Assembly: GCF_003072625.1 (NCBI RefSeq)
Contig: NZ_CP027805.1
Coordinates: 247,001 to 311,000, forward strand
DNA from: Limosilactobacillus reuteri
GTDB lineage: Bacteria > Bacillota > Bacilli > Lactobacillales > Lactobacillaceae
Length of the DNA: 64,000 nt
Direction of reading: 5' to 3'
Numbering within the stretch: position 1 is the stretch's first letter; each line of letters begins with the position of its first letter. Positions 1 through 8,393 of the stretch are shown one piece after another. The notes beneath the pieces are model-generated. The model searched no databases and had not been told where the DNA came from. It worked only from the letters and a program-made list of their open reading frames with translations. The position numbers and the translations under genes were made by a program.

Positions 1-1
1 C

Positions 2-946
2 CTTGCTAACGATCTAGGAAACTTGCTTAATCGGACTGTTGCGATGATTAATAAGTATCAAAACGGTAAATTGGTTGGCACTAATGATGCAACTACTGAT
101 TTTGATGCTGATTTAGAACAAACTGCTAGTGATGTAATCGCTGAGTACAAAGAATTAATGGATAAAACACGATTTGCTGAAGCGTTGGCAACTATTTGGA
201 AGCTAGTTAGTCGTGCTAACAAGTACATTGACGAAACTGAACCATGGATCTTAGCAAAAGATGACAGTAAGAAGGCTGTATTATCTGATGTGATGACCCA
301 TCTAGCAAAGAGTTTGCGGATTATTGCGGCCTTAATTCAACCAATTATGCCGAATGCACCAAAACAAATTGTTGAACAACTTGGAATTGAAGGGACTGAC
401 TTATCATTAACCGATCTACAATTTAATGATTTCCCAGCAGAAACTCAGGTTGTCGCCAAAGGAACTCCAATCTTCCCACGATTGGATGTGAAGGCCGAGG
501 TTGAATTTATTAAGAGCAAGATGACAGCAAACGAAAAGAAGAAAGGAAGAAAGGCAATGGCTGAAGCAAAAGAAAAAGCCCAAGAAGCAGCACAAGAAGA
601 GAAAACAGATGGCAAAAAGCCAATTCGGATTGATGTCTTTGATAAAGTTGAATTGAAAGTGGCTCAAATCACGGCTGCCGATCATGTAGAAGGTGCTGAT
701 AAGCTTCTAAAATTCCACATGGATGATGGAACAGAAGAAGGTCGTCAAATCCTTTCTGGAATTGCTAAATGGTATCCAGATCCTTCTGTTTTAGTAGGTA
801 AGAAAGTTCTGATTGTTGCTAACTTGAAACCACGGAAAATGCGGGGCGAATTAAGCCAAGGAATGCTTTTGTCTGCTGAAAAAGACGGCAATGTTCAAGT
901 GGTAACTGTTCCTGACAATTTAGTACCTGGAATGGGCGTTGAATAA
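2..946 (+). CDS. metG: Methionine--tRNA ligase, C-terminal part (5' end outside window)
   Basis: The reading frame is open from base 2, so the gene begins before the window. The visible part is the end of the class I synthetase that charges tRNA-Met in the cytoplasm. Its first half is the helical anticodon-binding region (with the stretch DETEPWILAKD). After a Lys/Glu/Ala-rich linker comes the C-terminal EMAPII/Trbp111-like tRNA-binding domain, about the last 110 residues, with VFDKVELKVAQI and LKPRKMRGELSQGMLLSA. The stop codon overlaps the start of tatD, an arrangement common in Firmicutes. The catalytic HIGH and KMSKS motifs lie outside the window. Confidence 0.95.
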   Translation, partial: LANDLGNLLNRTVAMINKYQNGKLVGTNDATTDFDADLEQTASDVIAEYKELMDKTRFAEALATIWKLVSRANKYIDETEPWILAKDDSKKAVLSDVMTHLAKSLRIIAALIQPIMPNAPKQIVEQLGIEGTDLSLTDLQFNDFPAETQVVAKGTPIFPRLDVKAEVEFIKSKMTANEKKKGRKAMAEAKEKAQEAAQEEKTDGKKPIRIDVFDKVELKVAQITAADHVEGADKLLKFHMDDGTEEGRQILSGIAKWYPDPSVLVGKKVLIVANLKPRKMRGELSQGMLLSAEKDGNVQVVTVPDNLVPGMGVE

Positions 947-1757
947 AGTGCGTAATCATCAACACCAGCAATTGGTTTATGATTCTCATACCCACCTAAA
1001 TGACGATGCGTTTTATGATGATGTGCCTGCCTTTATTAACCGTGCTGCTCATTATGGCGTGACGGAGATGAATATTGTTGGCTCAAACCAACTATTGAAT
1101 ACCCGTGCTTTAAAGTTGGGACACCAGTTTGATAACCTTCATCCAATTATTGGTTGGCATCCAGAAGATATTGCTAATTGGAATAGTGAAACCAAGAAAG
1201 AATTACGCCAACAATTAGCAGATCGCTTAGTTGTAGGAATTGGAGAGATTGGCTTAGATTATTATAATGACGAGCATTCTCCTCACAAGCAACAACAAGA
1301 AATTTTTGCTGAACAACTTGAGTGGGCGCGAGAACTTAAATTACCGGTCTCAATTCACTGCCGAGATGCACTAGCTGACACGTATGAAATTTTGCGGAAT
1401 GCCCACGTCGATGAATTTGGCGGGGTTATGCATAGTTTTAACGGGACGCCAGAATGGGCAGAGAAATTTATGGATCTCGGAATGATGATTTCATTTAGTG
1501 GTGTCGTAAGCTTCAAAAATGCGACAGAAGTTCATGAAGCCGCATTAGTTGTACCCTTGGAAAAGATGATGGTTGAAACAGACGCTCCTTACCTAACGCC
1601 ACTCCCATATCGAGGAAAGCAAAATGAACCCGGTTTTACTAAATTTACGGTGGATGCAATTGCAGATTTAAAGCAAGTTGATGCTGGTAAAGTGGCATAT
1701 AAAACATTTACGAACGCCCACCGCTTATTTTTGGAAAATGAAGAAAGAGGCCTATGA
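939..1757 (+). CDS. tatD: TatD-family metal-dependent deoxyribonuclease
   Basis: Encodes a TIM-barrel metallohydrolase of the TatD/YcfH family, proposed to act as a 3'-5' exonuclease or D-tyrosyl-tRNA-independent nuclease in DNA quality control. Metal-ligand motifs are visible: SHTHLND near residues 16-22, GEIGLDYY, SIHCRDA and ETDAPYLTP. The 272-residue length is typical of the family. The start chosen is TTG at 939, overlapping the metG stop by 8 bases; GTG at 948 is an in-frame alternative and neither has a strong ribosome-binding site, which suggests translational coupling to metG. The stop overlaps the rnmV start as ATGA. Confidence 0.92.
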   Translation: MNKVRNHQHQQLVYDSHTHLNDDAFYDDVPAFINRAAHYGVTEMNIVGSNQLLNTRALKLGHQFDNLHPIIGWHPEDIANWNSETKKELRQQLADRLVVGIGEIGLDYYNDEHSPHKQQQEIFAEQLEWARELKLPVSIHCRDALADTYEILRNAHVDEFGGVMHSFNGTPEWAEKFMDLGMMISFSGVVSFKNATEVHEAALVVPLEKMMVETDAPYLTPLPYRGKQNEPGFTKFTVDAIADLKQVDAGKVAYKTFTNAHRLFLENEERGL

Positions 1758-2320
1758 TTAGAATAAAAGAAGTTATAGTTGTTGAAGGTAAAGATGATAC
1801 TAAGCAAATTTTAAAAGCAGTTGATGCAGATACATACGAAACAAATGGATCCGCAATTTCAACAGCTGACTTGGCAAAGTTGAAAAAGTTACAAGCAAGC
1901 CGGGGCCTAATTGTTTTTACTGATCCGGACTTTAACGGCGAGCGGATTAGAAAAATAATCAGTGAAGCCATCCCTGGAGTTAAGCATGCTTTTATTAAAC
2001 GTAAAGATGGTGTGCCAACTGAAGCTCACGGTAGCTTAGGGGTTGAGCATGCAATGCCCGCAGTTATAAAGTCAGCTTTAGAGCACCTTTATACCCAGAC
2101 AGCGACACCCCAGCAAGTCTTTACGCGCGAAGATTTGCAAAAATGGGGATTAACAGGTCAAGCAGATTCACGAAAACGGCGTGAAAAGTTAGGGCAATTA
2201 CTTGGAATCGGCTATGGAAATGGAAAGCAATTGATTCACCGTCTAAATATGTTTCAAGTTGACCGCGCAACATTTGAACAAGCAATTAAGCAAATAAATC
2301 AGGAGGAAGATCATGAGTAA
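1754..2320 (+). CDS. rnmV: Ribonuclease M5
   Basis: RNase M5 matures the 5S rRNA precursor. The Toprim domain is clear: VVVEGKDD with the catalytic Glu near residue 11, and [13 protein letters not shown] with the Asp-x-Asp metal site near residue 57. At 188 residues it matches the family. It sits between tatD (4-base ATGA overlap) and rsmA (8-base overlap), the usual Firmicutes order tatD-rnmV-rsmA, so these genes form a translationally coupled operon for rRNA processing and modification. Confidence 0.96.
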   Translation: MIRIKEVIVVEGKDDTKQILKAVDADTYETNGSAISTADLAKLKKLQASRGLIVFTDPDFNGERIRKIISEAIPGVKHAFIKRKDGVPTEAHGSLGVEHAMPAVIKSALEHLYTQTATPQQVFTREDLQKWGLTGQADSRKRREKLGQLLGIGYGNGKQLIHRLNMFQVDRATFEQAIKQINQEEDHE

Positions 2321-3206
2321 TTCGCCAGAAATTGGTAGTCGAACACGTACCCGCGCGATAATGGAAAAGTACGGGATCCACACAAAGAAAAGTTTCGGTC
2401 AGAATTTCCTTACTGATTTGAATGTCTTAAAAAATATCGTTGAGGCGGCGGATATTACAGATAATGACAATGTAATTGAAATTGGTCCCGGTATTGGTGC
2501 TTTAACGGAGCAGTTAGCACAAGCCGCAGGAGAAGTTTTAGCCTTAGAAATAGATCAGGATTTAATTCTGGTTCTAAAAGAAGTATTATCACCATATGAT
2601 AATGTAAAGGTGATTAATCAAGATGTCCTTCAAGCTAATTTGCCAGAATTAATCAAAAAGGAATTTAAAGATCCTAGTCGACCAATTAAGGTGGTTGCTA
2701 ATCTTCCTTATTACATTACAAGTCCCATTTTAATGAATTTACTGGCTAGTCCTGTTGAGTGGGCAACAATCTGTGTAATGATGCAAAAGGAAGTTGCTCA
2801 GCGACTCACAGCTAAACCAGGAACTAAACAATATGGTGCCTTGACATTAGCGATTGAATACCAAATGCAAGCTAAAATTGCTTTTGATGTTTCACGGAAG
2901 GTATTCGTGCCGTCACCTAATGTTGATTCAGCAATTGTTGTATTAACGCCACGGACAAATCCACTTCCAGTTCAGCCTTTTGATAAGCAAAAATTATTTG
3001 GCTTTATTCGGGGATGCTTTGCTCATCGTCGCAAGAGTCTTTGGAATAACTTGCAAAGTGTAATTGGTAAAGATCCAGCAGTAAAAGAGAAAATGACTGC
3101 TGTCTTGGCCCAGTTGGATATTTCACCGCAAATTCGTCCAGAAAAGCTAACCCTTGAACAATTTATTGAACTCGCGAATGCTCTTCATCAACAAAATCTC
3201 TTGTAA
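2313..3206 (+). CDS. rsmA: 16S rRNA (adenine1518/1519-N6)-dimethyltransferase
   Basis: KsgA/RsmA dimethylates two adjacent adenines in the 3'-terminal helix of 16S rRNA during late small-subunit assembly. Visible motifs are [11 protein letters not shown] at the N-terminus, the SAM-binding [13 protein letters not shown], and the catalytic [11 protein letters not shown] motif. The C-terminal helical domain contains [13 protein letters not shown]. The length of 297 residues is normal. The start ATG at 2313 lies inside rnmV and is preceded by AGGAGGAAG. It closes the tatD-rnmV-rsmA operon; veg follows from its own promoter. Confidence 0.97.
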   Translation: MSNSPEIGSRTRTRAIMEKYGIHTKKSFGQNFLTDLNVLKNIVEAADITDNDNVIEIGPGIGALTEQLAQAAGEVLALEIDQDLILVLKEVLSPYDNVKVINQDVLQANLPELIKKEFKDPSRPIKVVANLPYYITSPILMNLLASPVEWATICVMMQKEVAQRLTAKPGTKQYGALTLAIEYQMQAKIAFDVSRKVFVPSPNVDSAIVVLTPRTNPLPVQPFDKQKLFGFIRGCFAHRRKSLWNNLQSVIGKDPAVKEKMTAVLAQLDISPQIRPEKLTLEQFIELANALHQQNLL

Positions 3207-3213
3207 AAGATGG

Positions 3214-3242
3214 TTGACCGTTATAAAACATTATGGTAAAAT
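3214..3242 (+). promoter_or_regulatory. Sigma-A promoter of veg
   Basis: TTGACC at 3214-3219 and TAAAAT at 3237-3242 are separated by 17 bases, close to the consensus. The gene downstream, veg, is known for a very strong promoter in Bacillus subtilis. Confidence 0.7.
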
Positions 3243-3296
3243 TTTGCTTTTTATGTAAAAAAAGAGTATGCTAGTCTACAGTGAGGTGAAGGAGTC

Positions 3297-3539
3297 GTGC
3301 CTAATAGCATTGTAGAAATTAAGAAGAAGCTAGATGAACGGATTGGCGAGCATGTTTTAGTAAAAGCGCAAGCTGGACGTAAACGTATTATCACCCATCA
3401 CGGTATTTTAAGTAAGACTTATCCTGCAGTATTTGTTATTCATTTGAATGATGAACAAGGAACATTGGATCGAGTTTCCTATAGTTATACTGATTTGTTA
3501 ACACGAAATATTTCAATTGCCTTCGATGAAGCAGAATAA
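3297..3539 (+). CDS. veg: Veg family protein
   Basis: An 80-residue protein of the Veg family (formerly DUF1021), conserved next to rsmA and ispE in Firmicutes. In B. subtilis Veg stimulates biofilm gene expression, but the biochemical mechanism is not settled. The Lys/Arg-rich stretch VKAQAGRKRIITHHG and the conserved VFVIHL and RVSYSYTDLLT segments are recognisable. The start is GTG at 3297 with GTGAGGTGAAGG upstream. It has its own promoter and is followed by a strong hairpin terminator, so it is monocistronic. Confidence 0.9.
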   Translation: MPNSIVEIKKKLDERIGEHVLVKAQAGRKRIITHHGILSKTYPAVFVIHLNDEQGTLDRVSYSYTDLLTRNISIAFDEAE

Positions 3540-3576
3540 GCTGATAAAAATTAAAATTCATATTTATAAAATAATA

Positions 3577-3631
3577 GGAGTGAGTAAAAAATACCTTTCA
3601 ACTGGAAGGCAGTTTTTACCCACTCCTTTTG
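3577..3631 (+). terminator. Rho-independent terminator after veg
   Basis: GGAGTGAGTAAAAA at 3577-3590 pairs with TTTTTACCCACTCC ending at 3626, with one mismatch, and is followed by TTTT. Confidence 0.85.
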
Positions 3632-3657
3632 CTTTAAGAATAGTTAGGAAACAGTAG

Positions 3658-3687
3658 TTGCATGGATTATAGTTCCGTTAGTATAAT
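3658..3687 (+). promoter_or_regulatory. Promoter of ispE
   Basis: TTGCAT at 3658-3663 and TATAAT at 3682-3687 with an 18-base spacer lie just upstream of the AAGGAGG site of ispE. Confidence 0.6.
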
Positions 3688-3726
3688 TTAACTAACTAAA
3701 TTATTACAGATAAGGAGGGTTGCCGG

Positions 3727-4578
3727 ATGATAGTTACAGAAAAAGCACCAGCAAAATTGAATTTGAGTTTAGACACGCCGATGCGATATTTTGATGGTTC
3801 TCCTCAATGGGATATGGTAATGGTTTCGGCAGACCTGGCTGATTATGTAACTGTTGAGACCCACCGACACCCGACAACAATTAAAGTTTATACAAATAGT
3901 GGCTTTTTACCTAATGACCAACGTAATCTAGCATACCAAGCAGCTCATATTTTACGCAGTCGTTTTCATTGTAAAGATGGCGTTACAATTCGGATTAAGA
4001 AGCAAATTCCAGTCGCGGCCGGATTAGGTGGTGGCTCTTCGGATGCAGCGGCAGTTTTGCGAGCGTTAAATAGTATTTGGCGGTTGGACTTGAGTTTATC
4101 AGAGCTAGCAAAAATCGCATTAACAATTGATTCTGATGTTCCATATTGTATATATAACAAATTAGCTCACGTTACTGGGTATGGTGAAAAGATTGAATTA
4201 TTACCACCACAGCCTCACTATTGGGCCGTGATTGCAAAGCAAAAGATTAGTGTCTCCACACCGCAAATTTTACGGCAAATTAATTATGAAAGGCTTCATC
4301 ATCTTAACAATGAAGCTTTACTGGCAAATCTAAAAAAAGAAGATTGGCAAGAAGCAACAAAATATATGGGAAATGTTTTAGAACCCTTAACGATGGGGTT
4401 TTATCCAGAAATCGGTCGTCTAAAGAATAAGATGAAAGAATTGGGGGCTGATGTTGCACAGATGAGTGGAACGGGACCAACTGTCTTCGCAATCTGTCAT
4501 ACAGAATCGCGAGCAAAGCGGATTCAAAATAGTATTCGTGGATTTTGTCGCGACGTTCATGTTGTAACTTTGCTTTGA
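3727..4578 (+). CDS. ispE: 4-diphosphocytidyl-2-C-methyl-D-erythritol kinase family protein
   Basis: A GHMP-superfamily kinase. IspE phosphorylates CDP-methylerythritol in the MEP route to isoprenoids. Motifs seen are KAPAKLNLSLD at the N-terminus, the ATP-binding PVAAGLGGGSSDAAA near residue 95, and MSGTGPTVFAI near the C-terminus. At 283 residues it is full length, and the start at 3727 has an ideal AAGGAGGG site. Lactobacilli are known to make isoprenoids by the mevalonate route, and no other MEP gene is in this window, so the true substrate is uncertain. The position after veg is ancestral in Firmicutes. Confidence 0.9.
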   Translation: MIVTEKAPAKLNLSLDTPMRYFDGSPQWDMVMVSADLADYVTVETHRHPTTIKVYTNSGFLPNDQRNLAYQAAHILRSRFHCKDGVTIRIKKQIPVAAGLGGGSSDAAAVLRALNSIWRLDLSLSELAKIALTIDSDVPYCIYNKLAHVTGYGEKIELLPPQPHYWAVIAKQKISVSTPQILRQINYERLHHLNNEALLANLKKEDWQEATKYMGNVLEPLTMGFYPEIGRLKNKMKELGADVAQMSGTGPTVFAICHTESRAKRIQNSIRGFCRDVHVVTLL

Positions 4579-4588
4579 TTATATTTAA

Positions 4589-4811
4589 GGACAAGAGGAA
4601 TGAGGCTGAGAGAAAACTTTTGTTTCCTCTCAGCCTCAACTGCTTTTATGAACAATAGTAAGATAACGTGGAACTAGCTTCGCGTCGCCACAAGACTCGA
4701 GTCTAAGTACGAACGATAATCAGCCCGTGCCGTGCTAATCATCGTTCTAGCTTAGCCAACCGCCTTGTCGAGGAGGTTATTTTCCACTCTCCTCTTGTCC
4801 TTTTTATTTTT
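4589..4811 (+). other. Large folded intergenic element with terminator-like ends
   Basis: GGACAAGAGG at 4589-4598 is the exact reverse complement of CCTCTTGTCC at 4791-4800, which is followed by TTTTTATTTTT, so the ends form a terminator stem. Inside are a perfect 12-bp hairpin (4601-4612 with 4627-4638), a closing pair GTGGAA/TTCCAC (4668-4673 with 4782-4787), the palindrome AGACTCGAGTCT (4693-4704) and a long hairpin (4703-4724 with 4734-4755). It contains CTAGCTTCGCGTCG at 4674-4687, the reverse complement of a 14-mer in the repeat at 22.8 kb. This could be a transcribed structured RNA, or a hairpin-type repeat inserted in the ispE terminator. Confidence 0.6.
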
Positions 4812-4815
4812 ATAG

Positions 4816-4844
4816 TTGCAATCTAGCATAAAGTTCGATATTAT
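4816..4844 (+). promoter_or_regulatory. Promoter of znuACB
   Basis: TTGCAA at 4816-4821 and TATTAT at 4839-4844 are 17 bases apart. The expected transcription start falls just before or inside the Zur-like box. Confidence 0.6.
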
Positions 4845-4856
4845 ATTCATTGTTCT

Positions 4857-4877
4857 AAATAGTAATGATTACGATTA
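4857..4877 (+). promoter_or_regulatory. Zur-like operator
   Basis: The 21-base inverted repeat AAATAGTAATGATTACGATTA differs at three positions from the Bacillus Zur/Fur-family box AAATCGTAATNATTACGATTT. It overlaps the expected start of transcription of a zinc transporter operon, which supports zinc-dependent repression. Confidence 0.75.
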
Positions 4878-4891
4878 AGAAGAGGGAAAGA

Positions 4892-5803
4892 ATGAAAAAA
4901 TATATTATCGGTATTAGTAGTATTATTGCCTTGTTAGTTATAATTCTTGGTTTATCCTTTGTTCCGTGGAAATCGATGGGGAAAAGTCAAAAGCCAATTA
5001 GAGTGGTAACTGGGTTGAATTTCTATGGTGAAGTAGCACAAAAAGTAGCGGGTGATCATGGCCAAGTAATTTCGTTTATTGATAATGCGTCGGTTGATCC
5101 TCATGATTACCAACCCAATACTAAGCAAGCCCAGCAAGTTGCTAAAGCCAATGTAGTAATTGAGAATGGTCTCGGCTATGATAGCTGGGTAAACAAACTT
5201 GTTAAATCAAGCAGTAATCGTAACAAAATTAAGATAATTGATGTGGCATCTTTAACCGGTAAGAAAGATGGCGACAATGAGCATATTTGGTACGCACCTG
5301 AGACGGTCGAAAAGTTAGCAAATGATCTTGCAACTCAATATGGTAAAATTGATCCGCAACATGCTAAGGATTACCAAAGAAATGCACGCAAATATTTAGC
5401 TTCTCTTCAACCGCTTAATGAAGAAATTGCGAAAGTAAAGCGCCAGGTAAATCCTAATAATAATCGCGCTGCAGTCAGTGAACCAGTTTTTGATTATGCC
5501 CTAGAAAATGCTGGTTATCAAATTATGGACAAGCATTTTGAAAAAGCAGTTGAAGATGGGAATGATCCATCGCCAAAAGATATTGAAGAAATTCAACAAG
5601 CAATCATTAATCACCAAATTGCCTTCTTTGTTGATAATTCACAGACAAGTGATAAAGTTGTTGATAATTTAGTTAAACTTGCCCATGAACATGATGTGCC
5701 AGTATTAAAGGTAACGGAAACAAAGCCGAATGGGGATGACTATATGCAGTGGATGCTCAAGCAATACCAAGCATTGTCTCGCATTCAACAAAAGGAGAAT
5801 TAA
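4892..5803 (+). CDS. znuA: Zinc ABC transporter substrate-binding protein
   Basis: A cluster A-I metal-binding receptor delivering Zn2+ (possibly Mn2+) to the permease. After an N-terminal hydrophobic segment of about 20 residues comes the metal-binding fold with likely ligands in DPHDYQPNTKQ and EHIWYAPETV, and the second-lobe motifs AVSEPVFDYALENAGY and FFVDNSQTS. I start it at ATG 4892, which has AGAGGG five bases upstream; an in-frame ATG at 4865 lies inside the operator and lacks a ribosome site. No lipobox cysteine is present, so it may be held by an uncleaved signal anchor. It is first in znuA-znuC-znuB. Confidence 0.88.
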   Translation: MKKYIIGISSIIALLVIILGLSFVPWKSMGKSQKPIRVVTGLNFYGEVAQKVAGDHGQVISFIDNASVDPHDYQPNTKQAQQVAKANVVIENGLGYDSWVNKLVKSSSNRNKIKIIDVASLTGKKDGDNEHIWYAPETVEKLANDLATQYGKIDPQHAKDYQRNARKYLASLQPLNEEIAKVKRQVNPNNNRAAVSEPVFDYALENAGYQIMDKHFEKAVEDGNDPSPKDIEEIQQAIINHQIAFFVDNSQTSDKVVDNLVKLAHEHDVPVLKVTETKPNGDDYMQWMLKQYQALSRIQQKEN

Positions 5804-5809
5804 GAAGAT

Positions 5810-6481
5810 ATGGCAGTTGTATCAGTTGATGATTTAACGATCGCTTACGGAAACCATACTGTAATCGATCATTTAAGCTTCTCCATTAATGAAGGGGATT
5901 TTCTCGTCGTAGTTGGTGAAAATGGGGTCGGAAAAACGACTCTTGTTCGCTCGATGCTTGGTTTTTTAAAACCGAAAAGCGGGACAATAACTATTCCGCA
6001 AAGTACACGCCTTGGCTACGTTCCTCAGTTTCGTAATATTGATGAGGAATACCCACTATCTATTCGCGATTTTGTTGCTTTAAATACTAAACCACGCCTT
6101 TTACCATGGCTAACTAAAAGCGAACGAAACCGCGTTGAACAGATGATTCGGGAAAATAACCTAACAAAGATTGCTGAGCGGCCCCTTGGTTTAGCATCAG
6201 GTGGTGAGAAACAACGAGCATATCTTGCTCAGGCATTATTACCTAATCCTAACCTCCTTATTCTGGATGAATCGACTGCGAGTCTGGATAATGAAATGAA
6301 GTATGAATTGCTAGATCTTGTAACCCGTTTTCAACAAAATGGTTTAAGCGTAATGTTTATTACTCATGATTGGGATTTAGCAGAACAATATGGGACCCGT
6401 TTCTTGTACCTTTCTCCCGGTTCTTATTCCACTGGGCCAATTAATGAGTTACCCAGTCCGATAAGGAGGGATAAAAAATAA
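5810..6481 (+). CDS. znuC: Zinc ABC transporter ATP-binding protein
   Basis: The ATPase that powers zinc uptake by the ZnuABC complex on the inner face of the membrane. The Walker A motif GENGVGKTTL lies near residue 38, the signature LASGGEKQRA near 124, and Walker B LLILDEST follows, with the switch histidine in FITHDWD. The 223-residue length fits. It begins 6 bases after znuA, and its stop shares a base with the znuB start, so the three genes are one operon under the Zur-like box. Confidence 0.93.
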   Translation: MAVVSVDDLTIAYGNHTVIDHLSFSINEGDFLVVVGENGVGKTTLVRSMLGFLKPKSGTITIPQSTRLGYVPQFRNIDEEYPLSIRDFVALNTKPRLLPWLTKSERNRVEQMIRENNLTKIAERPLGLASGGEKQRAYLAQALLPNPNLLILDESTASLDNEMKYELLDLVTRFQQNGLSVMFITHDWDLAEQYGTRFLYLSPGSYSTGPINELPSPIRRDKK

Positions 6482-7278
6482 TGTTAACTTTAAGTTTTAT
6501 GCGTCATGCATTTATCGCTAGTACGTTTATTGCGATTATTTGTGGGATTATTGGAGTCTTTGTCGTTGCACGAAATTTATCATTTTTAACACATACCTTG
6601 TCTGAAATTGGGTTTGCTGGTGGTGCTTTTGCCGTTTTTGCTGGATGGCCAGCACTAAATGGAATGATTTTGTTTACCATGTTAAGTTCAGTTATTGTTG
6701 GACAAATGAGTATAAAAGAATCACGACGAGAAGCCGTTATTAGTGCTGTTTCGGCACTATTCATTGGCTTAGGGATCCTTTTCTTATCTTTGAGCAGTCA
6801 GTCAGCTAGCTCAGCAACGAGTATTTTATTTGGTAGTGTAGTTGGAATTAGTTTGAATGAGGTCTGGCAGCTTGTCTACCTTTCCATTCTTGTTTTGATC
6901 ATCTTGTTGTTGATGTATCGCCGCCTTAAATTTGACTCCTTTGATGCGATTGGTGCGCAAGTCAGTGGGATAAATCAAACAGTGATTTCTGTTGTTTTTC
7001 TTTTACTGCTTGCTCTAAGTGTTAGTGTCGCTGCTCAGATTGTCGGTTCTTTGCTAATTTTTATTCTCCTAACGTTACCTGCTGCTAGCGCTAAATATTT
7101 TACGCATGGCGTCGCGCGGATGATCATTTTAGCAATTTTATTTTCACTGTTAGGAACATGGCTCGGGCTCTTTCTTGGTTATTTGACAGACTGGCCAGTC
7201 AGCTTCTTTATCGCAGTAATTGAAGTTGTTATTTATGCTGTAGCTTTGATTTATAGTAAATTTATTGAATCAAATTGA
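6481..7278 (+). CDS. znuB: Zinc ABC transporter permease
   Basis: A 265-residue polytopic membrane protein of the ABC-3 (ZnuB/TroC/MntB) family that forms the metal channel. Seven or eight hydrophobic segments are evident, and the family segments LTHTLSEIGFAGGAFAVF, LLIFILLTLPAASAKYF and GLFLGYLTDWPVSFFI are present. Spacing (start overlapping the znuC stop by one base) ties it to znuAC. The substrate is inferred from the operator and from ZnuA, since the permease family also includes manganese transporters. Confidence 0.92.
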   Translation: MLTLSFMRHAFIASTFIAIICGIIGVFVVARNLSFLTHTLSEIGFAGGAFAVFAGWPALNGMILFTMLSSVIVGQMSIKESRREAVISAVSALFIGLGILFLSLSSQSASSATSILFGSVVGISLNEVWQLVYLSILVLIILLLMYRRLKFDSFDAIGAQVSGINQTVISVVFLLLLALSVSVAAQIVGSLLIFILLTLPAASAKYFTHGVARMIILAILFSLLGTWLGLFLGYLTDWPVSFFIAVIEVVIYAVALIYSKFIESN

Positions 7279-7316
7279 TTTTATTAAAGAGAGCTGTGGC
7301 ATCTGGTAGGTTAAAA

Positions 7317-7422
7317 CAGTATAGTAGAATAATGACCTTCATCGCCCGGTAAAGCCGAACGTTGGAGGTCTATTTTTGTTTGTGGGAGCTCTTAGAGGTT
7401 AGTTTTGCGTCGAAAAATGAAG
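7317..7422 (-). repeat. Intergenic repeat, copy 1 (inverted relative to copy 2)
   Basis: The reverse complement of this stretch aligns along about 106 bases with 22793-22898. Shared blocks include TTTTTCGACGC, ACCTCT, CCTCCAA(C/T)GTTCGG and a GGTCATT/GGCCATT end. It contains a hairpin whose arm reads GCCGAACGTTGGAGG. It occupies the 266-base gap between znuB and purR. Confidence 0.7.
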
Positions 7423-7480
7423 ATGCGAGAGATTTCTCCCGTGCGCCATTTTTTCTCAGTAAATGCTAAATTTTTGCCGA

Positions 7481-7495
7481 AAAGCCGAACGTTTT
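7481..7495 (+). promoter_or_regulatory. Candidate PurBox upstream of purR
   Basis: AAAGCCGAACGTTTT contains the CCGAAC core of the PurR recognition box, 50 bases before the purR start, as expected for autoregulation. A similar core occurs in the neighbouring repeat (7352-7361), so chance is possible. Confidence 0.4.
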
Positions 7496-7544
7496 ATGTT
7501 AAAATCAATGTTAATTAATCCTTTTTGAAAGGCAGAGAAAGAAC

Positions 7545-8390
7545 ATGAAAATTAGACGGAGTAACCGATTGGTGGACATGACACGTTACTTGCTTGAACA
7601 TCCGCGATCATTAGTATCGTTGAAGTTTTTCGGAGAACGTTACGACTCAGCTAAGTCATCAATCAGTGAAGATTTGGGGATTGTTAAACATACCTTCCAA
7701 ACTTGGGGACAAGGACGATTAGAGACAATTCCTGGTGCAAGTGGTGGGGCAGTATTAACACCATTTTATTCTAAAGAAAATGCTCAAGCGGCCATTAATA
7801 ACTTGGTTGACCGGGTTAATGATGATTCACGTTTGTTACCAGGTGGCTATGTTTACTTATCGGATTTAATCGGCCAACCGGAAATCTTACGGCAGATTGG
7901 TAAGTTAATCGCTACTCAATATGTTGATGCTGATGTTGATGTTATTATGACAGTTGAGACTAAAGGAATTCCGATTGCGCAAAGCGTTGCGACGCATATG
8001 AATAAACCATTCGTTATTGTTCGTAATAGTTCGCACATTACTGAAGGACCTACTGTAAGTGTTAATTATGTTTCTGGCTCCGTTCAACGGATAAAGAAGA
8101 TGGAATTGTCCCGTCGTACATTATCAGCTGGGGCGAATGTCTTGGTTGTTGACGACTTTATGAAGGGCGGCGGCACAATTAACGGGATGAAATCTTTGAT
8201 TAAAGAATTTGATGCTAACTTGGTTGGAATCACTGTCTTTGCAGAAGGGCGTCCAGTAAACGGACAACGGTTAGTCGATAACTGTACTTCACTAATCAAA
8301 GTGGAAACTAAAGATGGCACGGAGAAGAAAATTGCAGCACAAGCAGGAAGCTTCATGGAAAACGTGTTTGATAAGAAAGTAGAGAATTAG
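7545..8390 (+). CDS. purR: Pur operon repressor
   Basis: A transcription factor that controls purine synthesis genes by sensing PRPP. It has the PurR layout: an N-terminal winged-helix domain (RRSNRLVDMTRYLLEHP, residues 3-19) and a C-terminal phosphoribosyltransferase-like effector domain whose PRPP motif reads VLVVDDFMKGGGTI near residue 203. The 281-residue length is typical. It is followed after 3 bases by glmU, the order seen in Bacillus (purR near glmU and prs). A PurBox-like core lies upstream. Confidence 0.95.
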   Translation: MKIRRSNRLVDMTRYLLEHPRSLVSLKFFGERYDSAKSSISEDLGIVKHTFQTWGQGRLETIPGASGGAVLTPFYSKENAQAAINNLVDRVNDDSRLLPGGYVYLSDLIGQPEILRQIGKLIATQYVDADVDVIMTVETKGIPIAQSVATHMNKPFVIVRNSSHITEGPTVSVNYVSGSVQRIKKMELSRRTLSAGANVLVVDDFMKGGGTINGMKSLIKEFDANLVGITVFAEGRPVNGQRLVDNCTSLIKVETKDGTEKKIAAQAGSFMENVFDKKVEN

Positions 8391-8393
8391 GAA

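Noticed and set aside
4304-4639. Minus-strand frame opposite the end of ispE
   Set aside because: It lies over a well-supported gene and crosses the terminator hairpin; no ribosome site.
4865-4891. Upstream ATG for znuA
   Set aside because: It falls inside the Zur-like box close to the transcription start and lacks a ribosome site.
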